From Desulfobacteraceae bacterium (lineage in GTDB: Bacteria; Desulfobacterota; Desulfobacteria; Desulfobacterales; BuS5), in contig JAUVKE010000113.1 of assembly GCA_030592105.1 (NCBI GenBank), forward strand, positions 1 to 7,577: a DNA stretch of 7,577 bases, in the 5' to 3' direction. Of this stretch, positions 1 through 6,066 are shown piece by piece. Within the stretch, counting starts at the first letter, position 1. Each line of letters starts with the position of its first letter. The translations under genes were made by a program, and so were the position numbers. The notes beneath the pieces were generated by a model, which worked only from the letters and a program-made list of their open reading frames with translations, was not told where the DNA came from and did no database searches.

Positions 1-700
1 CGCGTCCCGCACATCAGACCAGGTGCGAAGGGAAATCGAGATTGCCGGTTTTTACAACCGGGGGAAGCATCTCTTGCTCTATCATGGCAATCTGTTTGGC
101 AAAGGTTGATTCGGCGAACACATTGCCCCGCCGTGGCCCTGTATGAGTAAACATTCTCGTGGTCATAACTTTCTGACTATAGGCTTCGGCATGAAACCGA
201 CCCACCATGTCGGTCCCGATTTTGGAAATAGAATACGGCGATGCGGGATGAAACGAGCACTCCTCGTTGATGGGCAGCTTTTCTTTCGGAACCCAGCCGA
301 ATACTTCTGAAGAAGAGCACACGTGAATAACAGGGTCAATATCCTTGCACCGCCTGAGCGCTTCCAGCAACCTCTCAGTACCAAGAATATTCGTATCCAG
401 TGTCAGAATAGGCGAAGTAAAACTTGTAAGCGGGTAACTCTGCGCGGCCAAGTGAAAAACGTAATCAGGCGTGCTCTCTTCAACAGCGTTTTGCAATGAA
501 ATATAGTCGTTGAAATCTCCATTAATAAAATACAGTCGATCCTTCTTGTTTGCTTTTTACAGCAAATGTTCAACATTGTCCAGAGGACTCCGCCAGAGGC
601 ACATCCCATAAATATCCCAATCCGTGTTTTTCAGAAGGTAGTCAGCCAGATGCGAGCCGACCATTCCGGTAATGCCTGTAATTAATGCTTTCTTTTTCAT
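1..700 (-). pseudogene. GDP-mannose 4,6-dehydratase-like SDR gene, disrupted; continues past window edge
   Basis: The family is extended short-chain dehydrogenases that act on nucleotide sugars in the cytoplasm; the closest match from memory is GDP-mannose 4,6-dehydratase, which supplies GDP-deoxy sugars for surface polysaccharide. The start is ATG at 700-698, with a GGAAG ribosome site six bases upstream. The NAD(P)-binding TGITGMVGSHL lies at residues 8-18, SSSEVFG near 129-135, the catalytic YxxxK at Y156/K160 (PYSISK), and THTGPRRG follows. Two lesions are visible. Codon 48 is TAA (plus-strand 557-559), between NVEHLL and KANKKDRL. Near 33-35 one extra base shifts the frame: removing one A from that run restores NLDSLRTWSDVRDA, the expected family motif, whereas the present frame ends at 14-16. 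The product would be a 47-residue stub, so it is probably inactive. The gene sits 18 bases after the stop of the upstream fragment, an operon-like spacing. Confidence in the fold is high; the exact sugar substrate is uncertain. Confidence 0.85.
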
Positions 701-718
701 ATTAATCTTCCAATAAGT

Positions 719-877
719 TTAAGATAGATTTGCTACAATTCCCAAACCAGCACATTTAAAGCCATCAAGGCGTATATCTCTCAAAACTTTCCAGCTATCT
801 TTCAAAAACGCTCTGTCTTTGACCGATGTACCTGCAAGTTTCCAGTCAAGAGTTGCATAATCCTGCGAGCGCAAAAT
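719..877 (-). pseudogene. C-terminal tail of an unidentified protein (3' gene fragment)
   Basis: An open frame of 52 codons without a start runs to TAA at 719-721. It contains SQDYATLDWKLAG, then KDRAFLKDSWKVLRDIRLDG, and ends in GIVANLS. The text is protein-like, and the stop lies 18 bases before the next gene's ATG, with that gene's ribosome site in between, so I infer that this is the genuine 3' end of the gene once located upstream in the polysaccharide operon. The 5' part has been replaced by the methyltransferase fragment, which is in another frame. I do not recognise the family and propose no function. Confidence 0.4.
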
Positions 878-1112
878 TCATGGTATCAGTGCCTATGCCG
901 CACCCGATTTCCAGGACTTTTTTACTTTTCCATCTGGAAAATTCTGCAAATCCCGGGATGTGAGGCTCCACAAAATACTTCAGGGTCTCCACCTCATTAA
1001 AATATTCCTTTGTTCCTATCTCTTTTAAAGAATGCCGGATATTGCATGGCCGTGAATTCCAATAATCACGGACCCGTTCAATCCCTATATTTTCAAAAGC
1101 AGTACTTGTCAT
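846..1112 (-). pseudogene. Class I SAM-dependent methyltransferase, N-terminal fragment
   Basis: The fragment begins with MTSTAFENIGIERVRDYWNS and carries motif I of class I methyltransferases, KKVLEIGCGIGTDTMNFA, near residues 64-81; the GxGxG-like turn binds S-adenosylmethionine. The preceding RPCNIRHS, EYFNEVE and YFVEPHIPGF blocks match a methyltransferase type I recall from polysaccharide and natural-product loci. Complete members are roughly 230-280 residues; this one stops after 88, just past motif I, so it lacks motifs II-IV and cannot be a working enzyme. I chose ATG 1112-1110 with a weak AGAG ribosome site. The frame stays open up to 1157, but those 15 extra residues do not look like the family. 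At about 855-870 the sequence passes out of frame into the tail of another gene, a probable deletion junction. The acceptor substrate cannot be told. Confidence 0.75.
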
Positions 1113-1278
1113 GAAAATCTCTAAAAAAACATTGATAGCAGAAACCAACAGGATCACACATTAAATATTCGAATATTAATCCCAGCGGCTTTTTAGTTAA
1201 ATCTTTTATCTCCTGTAATCTCTCAGGCAATTTTATTATATCCGCAAATTGTAATAGGGTGAATCTGTGGCTGAATAA
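1093..1278 (-). pseudogene. Coding-like open frame without start, unidentified remnant
   Basis: Between an in-frame TAA at 1279-1281 and a TGA at 1093-1095 there are 61 sense codons. The centre reads LLQFADIIKLPERLQEIKD and then LTKKPLGLIFEYLMCDPVG, with the amphipathic spacing of a real helical protein. No ATG with a ribosome site precedes it, and its end overlaps the methyltransferase start in another frame, so only about 1140-1265 is likely to be relic coding sequence. I do not recognise it. It may be chance in AT-rich DNA. Confidence 0.2.
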
Positions 1279-1362
1279 TTAATTTTAAAATAAGCAACTT
1301 ATGTGCCAAAGAAAACAAGCCTGTAAATATATTCTGTGTAATCTTTGTGGCCTGTGGATTAA
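1261..1362. repeat. Degenerate copies of a CCACAGATTACACAGA-type repeat
   Basis: On the minus strand, CAGCCACAGATTC lies at 1261-1273, and CCACAGGCCACAAAGATTACACAGA spans about 1333-1357 (key words CCACA, CACAAAGATTACACAGA). Both resemble the CCACAGATTACACAGATT repeat that I recall being scattered between genes in many environmental bacterial genomes, including Deltaproteobacteria. Only two imperfect units are present, about 70 bases apart. Origin and function are unknown. Confidence 0.35.
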
Positions 1363-1616
1363 AGTCAGTCTGTTATGGTAAAATGAAATGGAGTAATATT
1401 TGAGAGTGGGTAAAAAATGTCAAAATTTTGACGGGGATGGGGAAAGCTTAAGCTGCATATATTGTGACAGCATGGCTGTCTTCTTGTGCTGAATTATCTT
1501 ATGATACAGGTTTTTATTTTTTTGCCGCGGATTATTACAAATTTTTTTTATAAAATTTGTTTTTATGCTTCCTCTTATCCACATACAGATAATTGCATCT
1601 ATCAATTTCCGAAATC
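1282..1616. other. AT-rich stretch without a supportable gene
   Basis: No open frame here has a ribosome site or recognisable protein text. The minus-strand frame at 1420-1605 and the plus-strand frame from 1486 are short, rich in Lys, Asn, Ile and Phe, and overlap each other; I regard both as chance. The stretch holds one repeat unit and the perfect A/T hairpin at 1537-1560. It reads like decayed intergenic DNA between the PIN remnant and the methyltransferase fragment. Confidence 0.5.
1537..1560. repeat. Perfect 9-bp inverted repeat, A/T-rich hairpin
   Basis: ACAAATTTT at 1537-1545 is the exact reverse complement of AAAATTTGT at 1552-1560, with a six-base loop. No G/C clamp is present beyond one C-G pair per arm, so it would be weak as a terminator on either strand; a T-run does follow on the plus strand (GTTTTTATG). 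It could be a protein-binding site or simple AT-rich coincidence. Confidence 0.35.
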
Positions 1617-1730
1617 TTATATACCTATTGGAAAATTTTCCATATTATTTGAAATAATTGTTAGATCCAAATTCAAAGCATGAGTGATGATTAGCGTATC
1701 AGGTAGCCTGATTGTTTTGCCTTTGATTTT
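1617..1730 (-). pseudogene. PIN-domain (VapC-like) nuclease C-terminal remnant
   Basis: Thirty-seven codons after an in-frame TAG (1731-1733) and before TAA (1617-1619) read KTIRLPDTLIITHALNLDLT and then IISNNMENF. This matches the C-terminal half of PIN-domain toxins, where a (K/R)xxLPDAxIAATA helix is followed by LxxLxLVTRNxxDF; the D of LPD and the N/D near the end belong to the metal-binding acidic cluster. Upstream of the TAG the same frame has KHLAKNFKIERNQL (about 1734-1780), possibly the preceding helix. The N-terminal half with the first catalytic Asp, and any antitoxin gene, are not visible. Family members cleave RNA in toxin-antitoxin systems; this copy is a fossil. The assignment rests on pattern memory over a short stretch. 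Confidence 0.5.
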
Positions 1731-1782
1731 CTACAGTTGATTTCGTTCGATTTTAAAATTTTTCGCTAAATGTTTCAGACTG

Positions 1783-1866
1783 TCACTGTCCACCAACAAA
1801 GACCATCTTACGTTTCAAATCACCGGATATATATTTTTCGATATATCGATGCAGATAATCAACCAT
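1783..1866 (-). pseudogene. N-terminal stub of an AAA/DUF4143-type ATPase
   Basis: ATG at 1866-1864 has a good GAAGG ribosome site five bases upstream, and the frame reads MVDYLHRYIEKYISGDLKRK then MVFVGGQ before TGA (1783-1785). Predicted ATPases with a DUF4143 C-terminus typically start with a Tyr-rich helix, then a (K/R)KMVFIGGPRQVGKTT Walker A; here the match ends exactly at VGG, just before the P-loop. Complete members are about 380-420 residues, so some 93% is missing. The stub abuts the PIN remnant and lies about 110 bases downstream of the receptor gene. I infer a deletion that joined the start of this gene to the tail of a PIN gene. Confidence 0.5.
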
Positions 1867-1978
1867 TTTTACCTTCACCAGAAAATATAAGCGAATAATT
1901 TACAATTGAGGTAAATATACTTGCTTTGCTTGGAGCTGTCAATGTAAAAAAAGGAGATATAAAAATCATACACTGTTG

Positions 1979-3847
1979 TTAGAAATTAAGATTAACTCCG
2001 CTGATAAATCTGAATCCATCATCAGGATACCCATGATGAAATTCAAAATCTGTATCAAATATATTCTGAAAATAAACAAAAAAATCAGTATTAATCGATT
2101 TTATTTTAAAGGGTTGAATAAATTTTATATCTGTGCAGGTATAGGAATCTATTTTTTCTGAGTTTTTATTTTCAGGCTCACTATACTGATAGCTTGATGT
2201 CCTGAAAATCATCTCAATTCTTGTAGCTGTTTTTAATGAAAATTTCAATGTAGCTTTTAGTTTGTTTTCAGGAACATAAGTGAGTTTGCCTCCTGTTGTC
2301 CTGTTTTTGCTTTTTTGCAGAATATAATTCAAATCAAGATCAGCCAGGTTTTTTATGTTTATTTTCAGGGATACCTCCATCCCTTCCCTGTATGCCTTGT
2401 TTATATTTACTGGTTTGTAAATACGATCAATTTCATCTCTTTCATATATAATAAGATCATGGGTATCAGTTCTAAACAAACCTGTTTCCAAATTTATCCA
2501 TTTATTAATTTTATTTATCAAAATAAGATCATAAGAGTATATCTTCTCTTCATCAAGTTCCCTGTTTCCCCTGACCTGATCAATTGAACCATGGCTTGGC
2601 TGGTAGAGCTGATTAAAAGAGGGAACTTTTTCTGAATAACCAAAATTTGATTTTAATATAATATTTTTTGCAAATGCATAGCTCACACCAGTAGTGCATG
2701 CAGGTGAAAAATAAAAATCGTTTGTGTAATCTCCTCTTATTCCAAAGCTGAGTGTAAAATTATTAAAAGTACGATCAATCTGCGTATGGAGTGCATACTT
2801 TTCCCTGTGATGATCCCCTGAAATATTATGATCCACATCATCTTTTTCAAGAAGCCCGCCAAGACGTACAGCCCATTTGCCATCTTCATCAGACCAGTTT
2901 GTGTCGCCTCTTATCCCGATTTTATAGATTTTAAGTTTTGATTCAAAGCCGGTTTGGGAATGATCTGTAAGATCGGTTATATCACCATATGATTTAATTG
3001 AAAAATCGCCTTTACTGCCCGCAAGCCCTTTACACATCAGGTCAAAAGAGCTTTTTTCATAACGCTGACGTGCATCAGGGGTTGGATTATCAGTAGGCCC
3101 GGGAGAGCCATGAAACGAATGATAATAACGCGTATTAAAATCATATTGTGAAATACCAGCAAATTTTTCGGCTGGTTTTTTATCAAGATGAAAACTAAAA
3201 TTTCCTGTATCCTTATCGCTGTTTTTCCTTTTGCCGTCTCCATGGCTTCCGCCTGCTGTAATCATTATACTTCCATTATCACCGGAAGGTAATGTTGTGG
3301 AAGAGCTGATATTAGCCCTGCCATAGGATCCACCTCTTATTTTTAAACGATTTTTTATCTGTTTTTTTTTAGAGTTTTTGGAGACTGGACTCTCTGTGAT
3401 GATATTTACAGCTCCTGCAGTTGCACCTGGCCCAAGCCATACAGGAACCGGAGGTTTGAACACCATTATTTTACTGACAATTTCCAAAGGGATGCAGCCA
3501 AGATTAACGTTTCCGTACTGACTTGAATTAACTGGTCTGCCATTTATAAGTACAAGAACTTTTCCGGAACCTCCGGAACCACGTATGGAAATTCTGTGGC
3601 CAGTGCCGCTTCCTGATTCTTTTACATATATTCCTGGCATGGAGCCTATGGCCTCGCTGACTTCCAGAAAATTTCTTTGAAAAATCTCCTCTCTGTTTAG
3701 AGAAACAACGCTGGCCGGATGATTCTTTACATATTCAGCCATCCTTTGGGATGTTACGGTTATTGTTTCAAGTTTGATTTTCTTTTCATTTATATGTTCG
3801 GATTTATTTTCTGCATATAATGTAGATGCAAATAAAATTATTATCAA
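1979..3847 (-). CDS. TonB-dependent outer-membrane receptor, probably corrinoid (BtuB-like)
   Basis: The product is a 22-stranded barrel receptor that moves a scarce ligand across the outer membrane using TonB-ExbBD energy. Visible parts, numbered from the TTG at 3847: TonB-box-like ETITVTSQR near 27-35; plug domain about 40-155 with HRISIRGSGGSGKVLVLING and the closing GATAGAVNIIT; barrel to residue 622 with FGYSEKVPSFNQLY and NRELDEEKIYSYDL; last residue Phe, the BAM signal. Length is normal for BtuB/FepA relatives. The ligand is inferred from the CbiZ fusion gene 66-91 bases upstream, not from the barrel itself. The TTG has no ribosome site and leaves only a stub of a signal peptide. The likely true start is ATG 3872-3870, preceded by AAGGGA, which would give MRRFFLSVLIIILFASTLYA with cleavage after LYA, but it is one base out of frame because of an A9 run. 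An oddity is KPPVPVWLGPG where relatives have KGPxSxLYGSG. Confidence 0.9.
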   Translation of the reverse strand: MIIILFASTLYAENKSEHINEKKIKLETITVTSQRMAEYVKNHPASVVSLNREEIFQRNFLEVSEAIGSMPGIYVKESGSGTGHRISIRGSGGSGKVLVLINGRPVNSSQYGNVNLGCIPLEIVSKIMVFKPPVPVWLGPGATAGAVNIITESPVSKNSKKKQIKNRLKIRGGSYGRANISSSTTLPSGDNGSIMITAGGSHGDGKRKNSDKDTGNFSFHLDKKPAEKFAGISQYDFNTRYYHSFHGSPGPTDNPTPDARQRYEKSSFDLMCKGLAGSKGDFSIKSYGDITDLTDHSQTGFESKLKIYKIGIRGDTNWSDEDGKWAVRLGGLLEKDDVDHNISGDHHREKYALHTQIDRTFNNFTLSFGIRGDYTNDFYFSPACTTGVSYAFAKNIILKSNFGYSEKVPSFNQLYQPSHGSIDQVRGNRELDEEKIYSYDLILINKINKWINLETGLFRTDTHDLIIYERDEIDRIYKPVNINKAYREGMEVSLKINIKNLADLDLNYILQKSKNRTTGGKLTYVPENKLKATLKFSLKTATRIEMIFRTSSYQYSEPENKNSEKIDSYTCTDIKFIQPFKIKSINTDFFVYFQNIFDTDFEFHHGYPDDGFRFISGVNLNF

Positions 3848-3854
3848 TACTGAT

Positions 3855-3863
3855 AAAAAAAAA
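3855..3863. repeat. A9 homopolymer in the receptor's signal-peptide codons
   Basis: The run is nine A's on the plus strand, T's in the coding sense, starting at codon 4 after ATG 3872. With nine, translation from that ATG gives MRRFFFISIDNNFI and soon stops. With eight or eleven it enters the receptor frame and yields a classical signal peptide. It may be a slippage-prone on/off switch, a null mutation or a read error. Confidence 0.6.
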
Positions 3864-3866
3864 TCG

Positions 3867-3888
3867 CCTCATAAATTATCTTTCCCTT
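3867..3888 (-). promoter_or_regulatory. Ribosome binding site and ATG of the receptor
   Basis: On the minus strand, AAGGGA stands about ten bases before ATG (3872-3870). This is the only ATG with a ribosome-site-like sequence near the receptor's 5' end, and the codons after it encode Arg-Arg followed by hydrophobic residues. It argues that translation originally began here and not at the TTG at 3847. Confidence 0.5.
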
Positions 3889-3938
3889 GTGCCAATTTTA
3901 AAAAAAAAACAGATTCAACAAAATATAAATTCGGTTTT

Positions 3939-5468
3939 TCACTTCTGAATCCTGTAGTATGCGCCATTTAAAATTCCATTCAATGCTTTTTTCAGCACCA
4001 CAGGGATATCTTCTGTTTCTACAAAATCTTTCATATCTTTAAACTCTTTTCCTGCGATCTCCCATGCAACATCTCTGCACCACCGATCATACGAGGCAAG
4101 ATTTTTGATTAGACCTTTTTCATAATCATCGCTTAATGCAAATGCAGATTCAAGAAAAGCGACATAAACAGGATTAAGCAGAATCTGTTCAACCATTATG
4201 CCCAACTCTCCTTTATCAATTTTACAATCACATCCTGTTTCAGAAATCAGACTGTATGTGGAGAGTCCTCTTTCATTAAGACGCTGAAAAATACTCCTTG
4301 ATACTGTGATGCTGTTCTGCTTGCAGACAGCATCTTTAACACCTGCGTATACTGCTTTTGCAATTAGCTCTCCCATTTTTGAATGGCCGCCTGTACTCTC
4401 TATTTTAACTCCGGTTCCCTTAACAATAATAATATTATCAGTTCCTGTACCTGTGGCCCGATATTCTACAGGTACAGCGCTGCTTCTTATATCCATATCG
4501 AGCAGCGCGGCGGTTTTAGCCTCTGTTGCTGAAATAATTGCCCGTGTCATCGCTCTTTTCGTAAGGCTCATATTGGTCAGTATTATAATATTAATGGTGC
4601 CTGGCTCATAATAATTACCCGAATCCTTAGACATCCTGACAGCGTTCGAGCTGACACCCGCTGTAACAAGGGCATAAACCGTCATATCCTTAAATTTAGT
4701 TTTTTGGATTGACAATTTATCCATGTCTGCTCCGGTAAAAAGAAAGGATGCATCAGACTGATTCATATCTGTAACCCTATAGATTCTTGATCTGATTTTT
4801 TCCAGGCCGTGCTTATGCCCGATCCCCCAGCATGGAGCAGGGGAGTAATGGTTACCCACATATTTAATCTTTTCCCTGTAACCTTCAAGAGTAGAGAGAA
4901 TCTGTATTGGGACTTTAAAATCGACAATCAGAGTTTTATTTACAAAATCATATACATGGCTGTATGCCACACGGGAATCTTTAATATATTCAAGATCAAT
5001 ATCAATATTTTTTGTTTTAAATATTTTTTCTTTTAGAATCAGGTTTTCTTCAGATGCAAATTCGTCTGCATATATTCTTGCAGCGAGCCATGAAACAAAA
5101 TACCCTGTATGAGATGCTGCTCTGCATGTCAATTCACATGGAAAGTAAAAAATTTTTCCGCTTTTAACTGCATCAATATTTTTTAAGCCAGGTTTGTCAA
5201 AAAATTTTCTTGCTGTTTCCCTGTCTCCTCCACACCCATATATAACCTGGGGGTTAAATCTTATCCAATCTTTTTTTGTTACAGAAATAATATTTCCTTT
5301 TTTGCCAAACTCAGGCGGAATCCCGCCTGCGGCCTTTATCATCTCATTTTGAAAACTGTTATCCCCTGGAGTCATAAGCGTATTCCTGCCCATGAGCCTG
5401 ATAACCCTTTTTCTTTTTTTTTCAGGAATTTTTGATATTTTTCTGTTAATTATATCAAAATCCTTCAA
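3939..5468 (-). CDS. cbiZ: BtuF-like binding-protein lobe fused to CbiZ adenosylcobinamide amidohydrolase, 5' truncated
   Basis: CbiZ hydrolyses the amide that holds the aminopropanol/nucleotide arm, turning adenosylcobinamide or pseudo-B12-type corrinoids into adenosylcobyric acid for rebuilding. Residues about 20-135 are the C-terminal lobe of a periplasmic corrinoid/siderophore binding protein (RVIRLMGRNTLMTPGDNSFQ, WIRFNPQVIYGCGGD). Residues about 165-385 are the CbiZ domain, with ALVTAGVSSNAVR, GTINIIILTN, AIISATEAKTAAL and ATGTGTDNIIIV. About 125 further residues (386-509) hold GLSTYSLISETGCDC and an all-helical tail I cannot assign. The N-terminal lobe (roughly 130-150 residues) and signal peptide are missing. 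The frame opens only seven codons earlier, after TAA 5484-5486, and the first usable start is TTG 5468 without a clear ribosome site, so the gene seems beheaded. The amidohydrolase part is intact and could act in the cytoplasm if it is expressed. The receptor gene follows on the same strand. CbiZ assignment is firm; that the gene is still functional is doubtful. Confidence 0.88.
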   Translation of the reverse strand: MKDFDIINRKISKIPEKKRKRVIRLMGRNTLMTPGDNSFQNEMIKAAGGIPPEFGKKGNIISVTKKDWIRFNPQVIYGCGGDRETARKFFDKPGLKNIDAVKSGKIFYFPCELTCRAASHTGYFVSWLAARIYADEFASEENLILKEKIFKTKNIDIDLEYIKDSRVAYSHVYDFVNKTLIVDFKVPIQILSTLEGYREKIKYVGNHYSPAPCWGIGHKHGLEKIRSRIYRVTDMNQSDASFLFTGADMDKLSIQKTKFKDMTVYALVTAGVSSNAVRMSKDSGNYYEPGTINIIILTNMSLTKRAMTRAIISATEAKTAALLDMDIRSSAVPVEYRATGTGTDNIIIVKGTGVKIESTGGHSKMGELIAKAVYAGVKDAVCKQNSITVSRSIFQRLNERGLSTYSLISETGCDCKIDKGELGIMVEQILLNPVYVAFLESAFALSDDYEKGLIKNLASYDRWCRDVAWEIAGKEFKDMKDFVETEDIPVVLKKALNGILNGAYYRIQK

Positions 5469-5540
5469 AAATTTAAAAACCCATTAAATCCTAATCTAAT
5501 ACTATTTTTTGAGTTATAACTTTCAAATTAATACAAGAGG

Positions 5541-5553
5541 GGGAATAATATTG
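5541..5553 (+). promoter_or_regulatory. Strong ribosome binding site deciding a TTG start
   Basis: AGAGGGGG (5536-5543) followed by AATAATA places TTG 5551-5553 at ideal distance. The frame extends upstream to a TAA at 5497-5499, but the earlier TTG at 5509 lacks such a site, so I take 5551 as the start of the DUF2889-type gene. Confidence 0.6.
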
Positions 5554-6066
5554 GCACTATTAGAACGAAATAAAACTATCAGAGCAGATCTTATTGAAAA
5601 AGGGGTTTTGAAAATAGATGTATCAATGTTAGATAATGTACATCATATTTTTACAAGTTTTATTATCTCATTTCCAGAAAAGATGATTAAACATGCAGAA
5701 GCTGATTTTAAAAGAGCTCCTTATCTTGGTGTATGCAAACTGATAAAAAAAAAAATGTCAGATCTTGAGGGGATAAAACTTGATAAAAACTTTACAAAAA
5801 ACGTTGTAAATGCTGTAGGTGGGGGAAAAGGCTGTTTCCATCTTGTTGATCAGGTTATGGAAATGGCAAAAAGCCTGTCTCAGTTTATTGATAATTCCTA
5901 TAACATATTGATCAATGAATTACTCGATAATGCACCTTTGCTAAAAGAAAAAGTATTTGATGTTTATCCGGGAGCCAGAAATATGTGCTGGGCATATAAT
6001 CTGGATAACAACCATCTTTTCACAAGAGACATAAAATGTGGTCTTAAGGCAGAACTGGTTATTTAG
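5551..6066 (+). CDS. DUF2889-type protein of unknown function
   Basis: This is a 171-residue soluble protein without signal peptide or membrane segment. The pattern KHAEADFKRAPYLGVC, then KKKMSDLEGIKLDKNFTKNV, then AVGGGKGCFHLVDQVMEMAK is what I recall of DUF2889 proteins: a small conserved fold with a G-GC-HL motif, whose Cys and His suggest a metal or cofactor site. The family's role is unknown to me. The tail, with NAPLLKEKVFDVYPGARNMCWAY, is also conserved-looking. The start is TTG 5551 because of the strong ribosome site; an upstream TTG at 5509 would add 14 residues. It is divergent from the corrinoid gene, with only about 80 bases between them, and ends before a terminator-like hairpin. 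Its 5' end seems complete whereas its neighbour's is not, so the break lies between about 5470 and 5535. There is no sign of a link to corrinoid salvage beyond adjacency. Confidence 0.75.
   Translation: MALLERNKTIRADLIEKGVLKIDVSMLDNVHHIFTSFIISFPEKMIKHAEADFKRAPYLGVCKLIKKKMSDLEGIKLDKNFTKNVVNAVGGGKGCFHLVDQVMEMAKSLSQFIDNSYNILINELLDNAPLLKEKVFDVYPGARNMCWAYNLDNNHLFTRDIKCGLKAELVI

Noticed and set aside
1420..1683. Two short overlapping frames (minus 1420-1605 and plus 1486-1683)
   Set aside because: Both are AT-driven, lack ribosome sites and have no recognisable protein text; the plus one crosses the PIN remnant, which explains the minus strand better.
1837..1851. Palindrome TCGATATATCGA
   Set aside because: It falls inside the ATPase stub and follows from its His-Arg-Tyr-Ile-Glu codons; there is no second copy and no operator context.
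1867..1978. Terminator after the receptor gene
   Set aside because: The region has A/T runs but no G/C-rich stem followed by T's in the minus-strand sense, so nothing can be supported.
4306..4611. 101-codon hydrophobic open frame on the plus strand
   Set aside because: It mirrors the CbiZ core on the opposite strand; the hydrophobic look comes from reading Ala/Thr/Ile-rich codons backwards, and no ribosome site precedes it.
5469..5550. Cobalamin riboswitch before the corrinoid genes
   Set aside because: I looked for a B12-box-like element and the usual stem pattern here and in the spacer before the receptor and found neither; the spaces are also too short.
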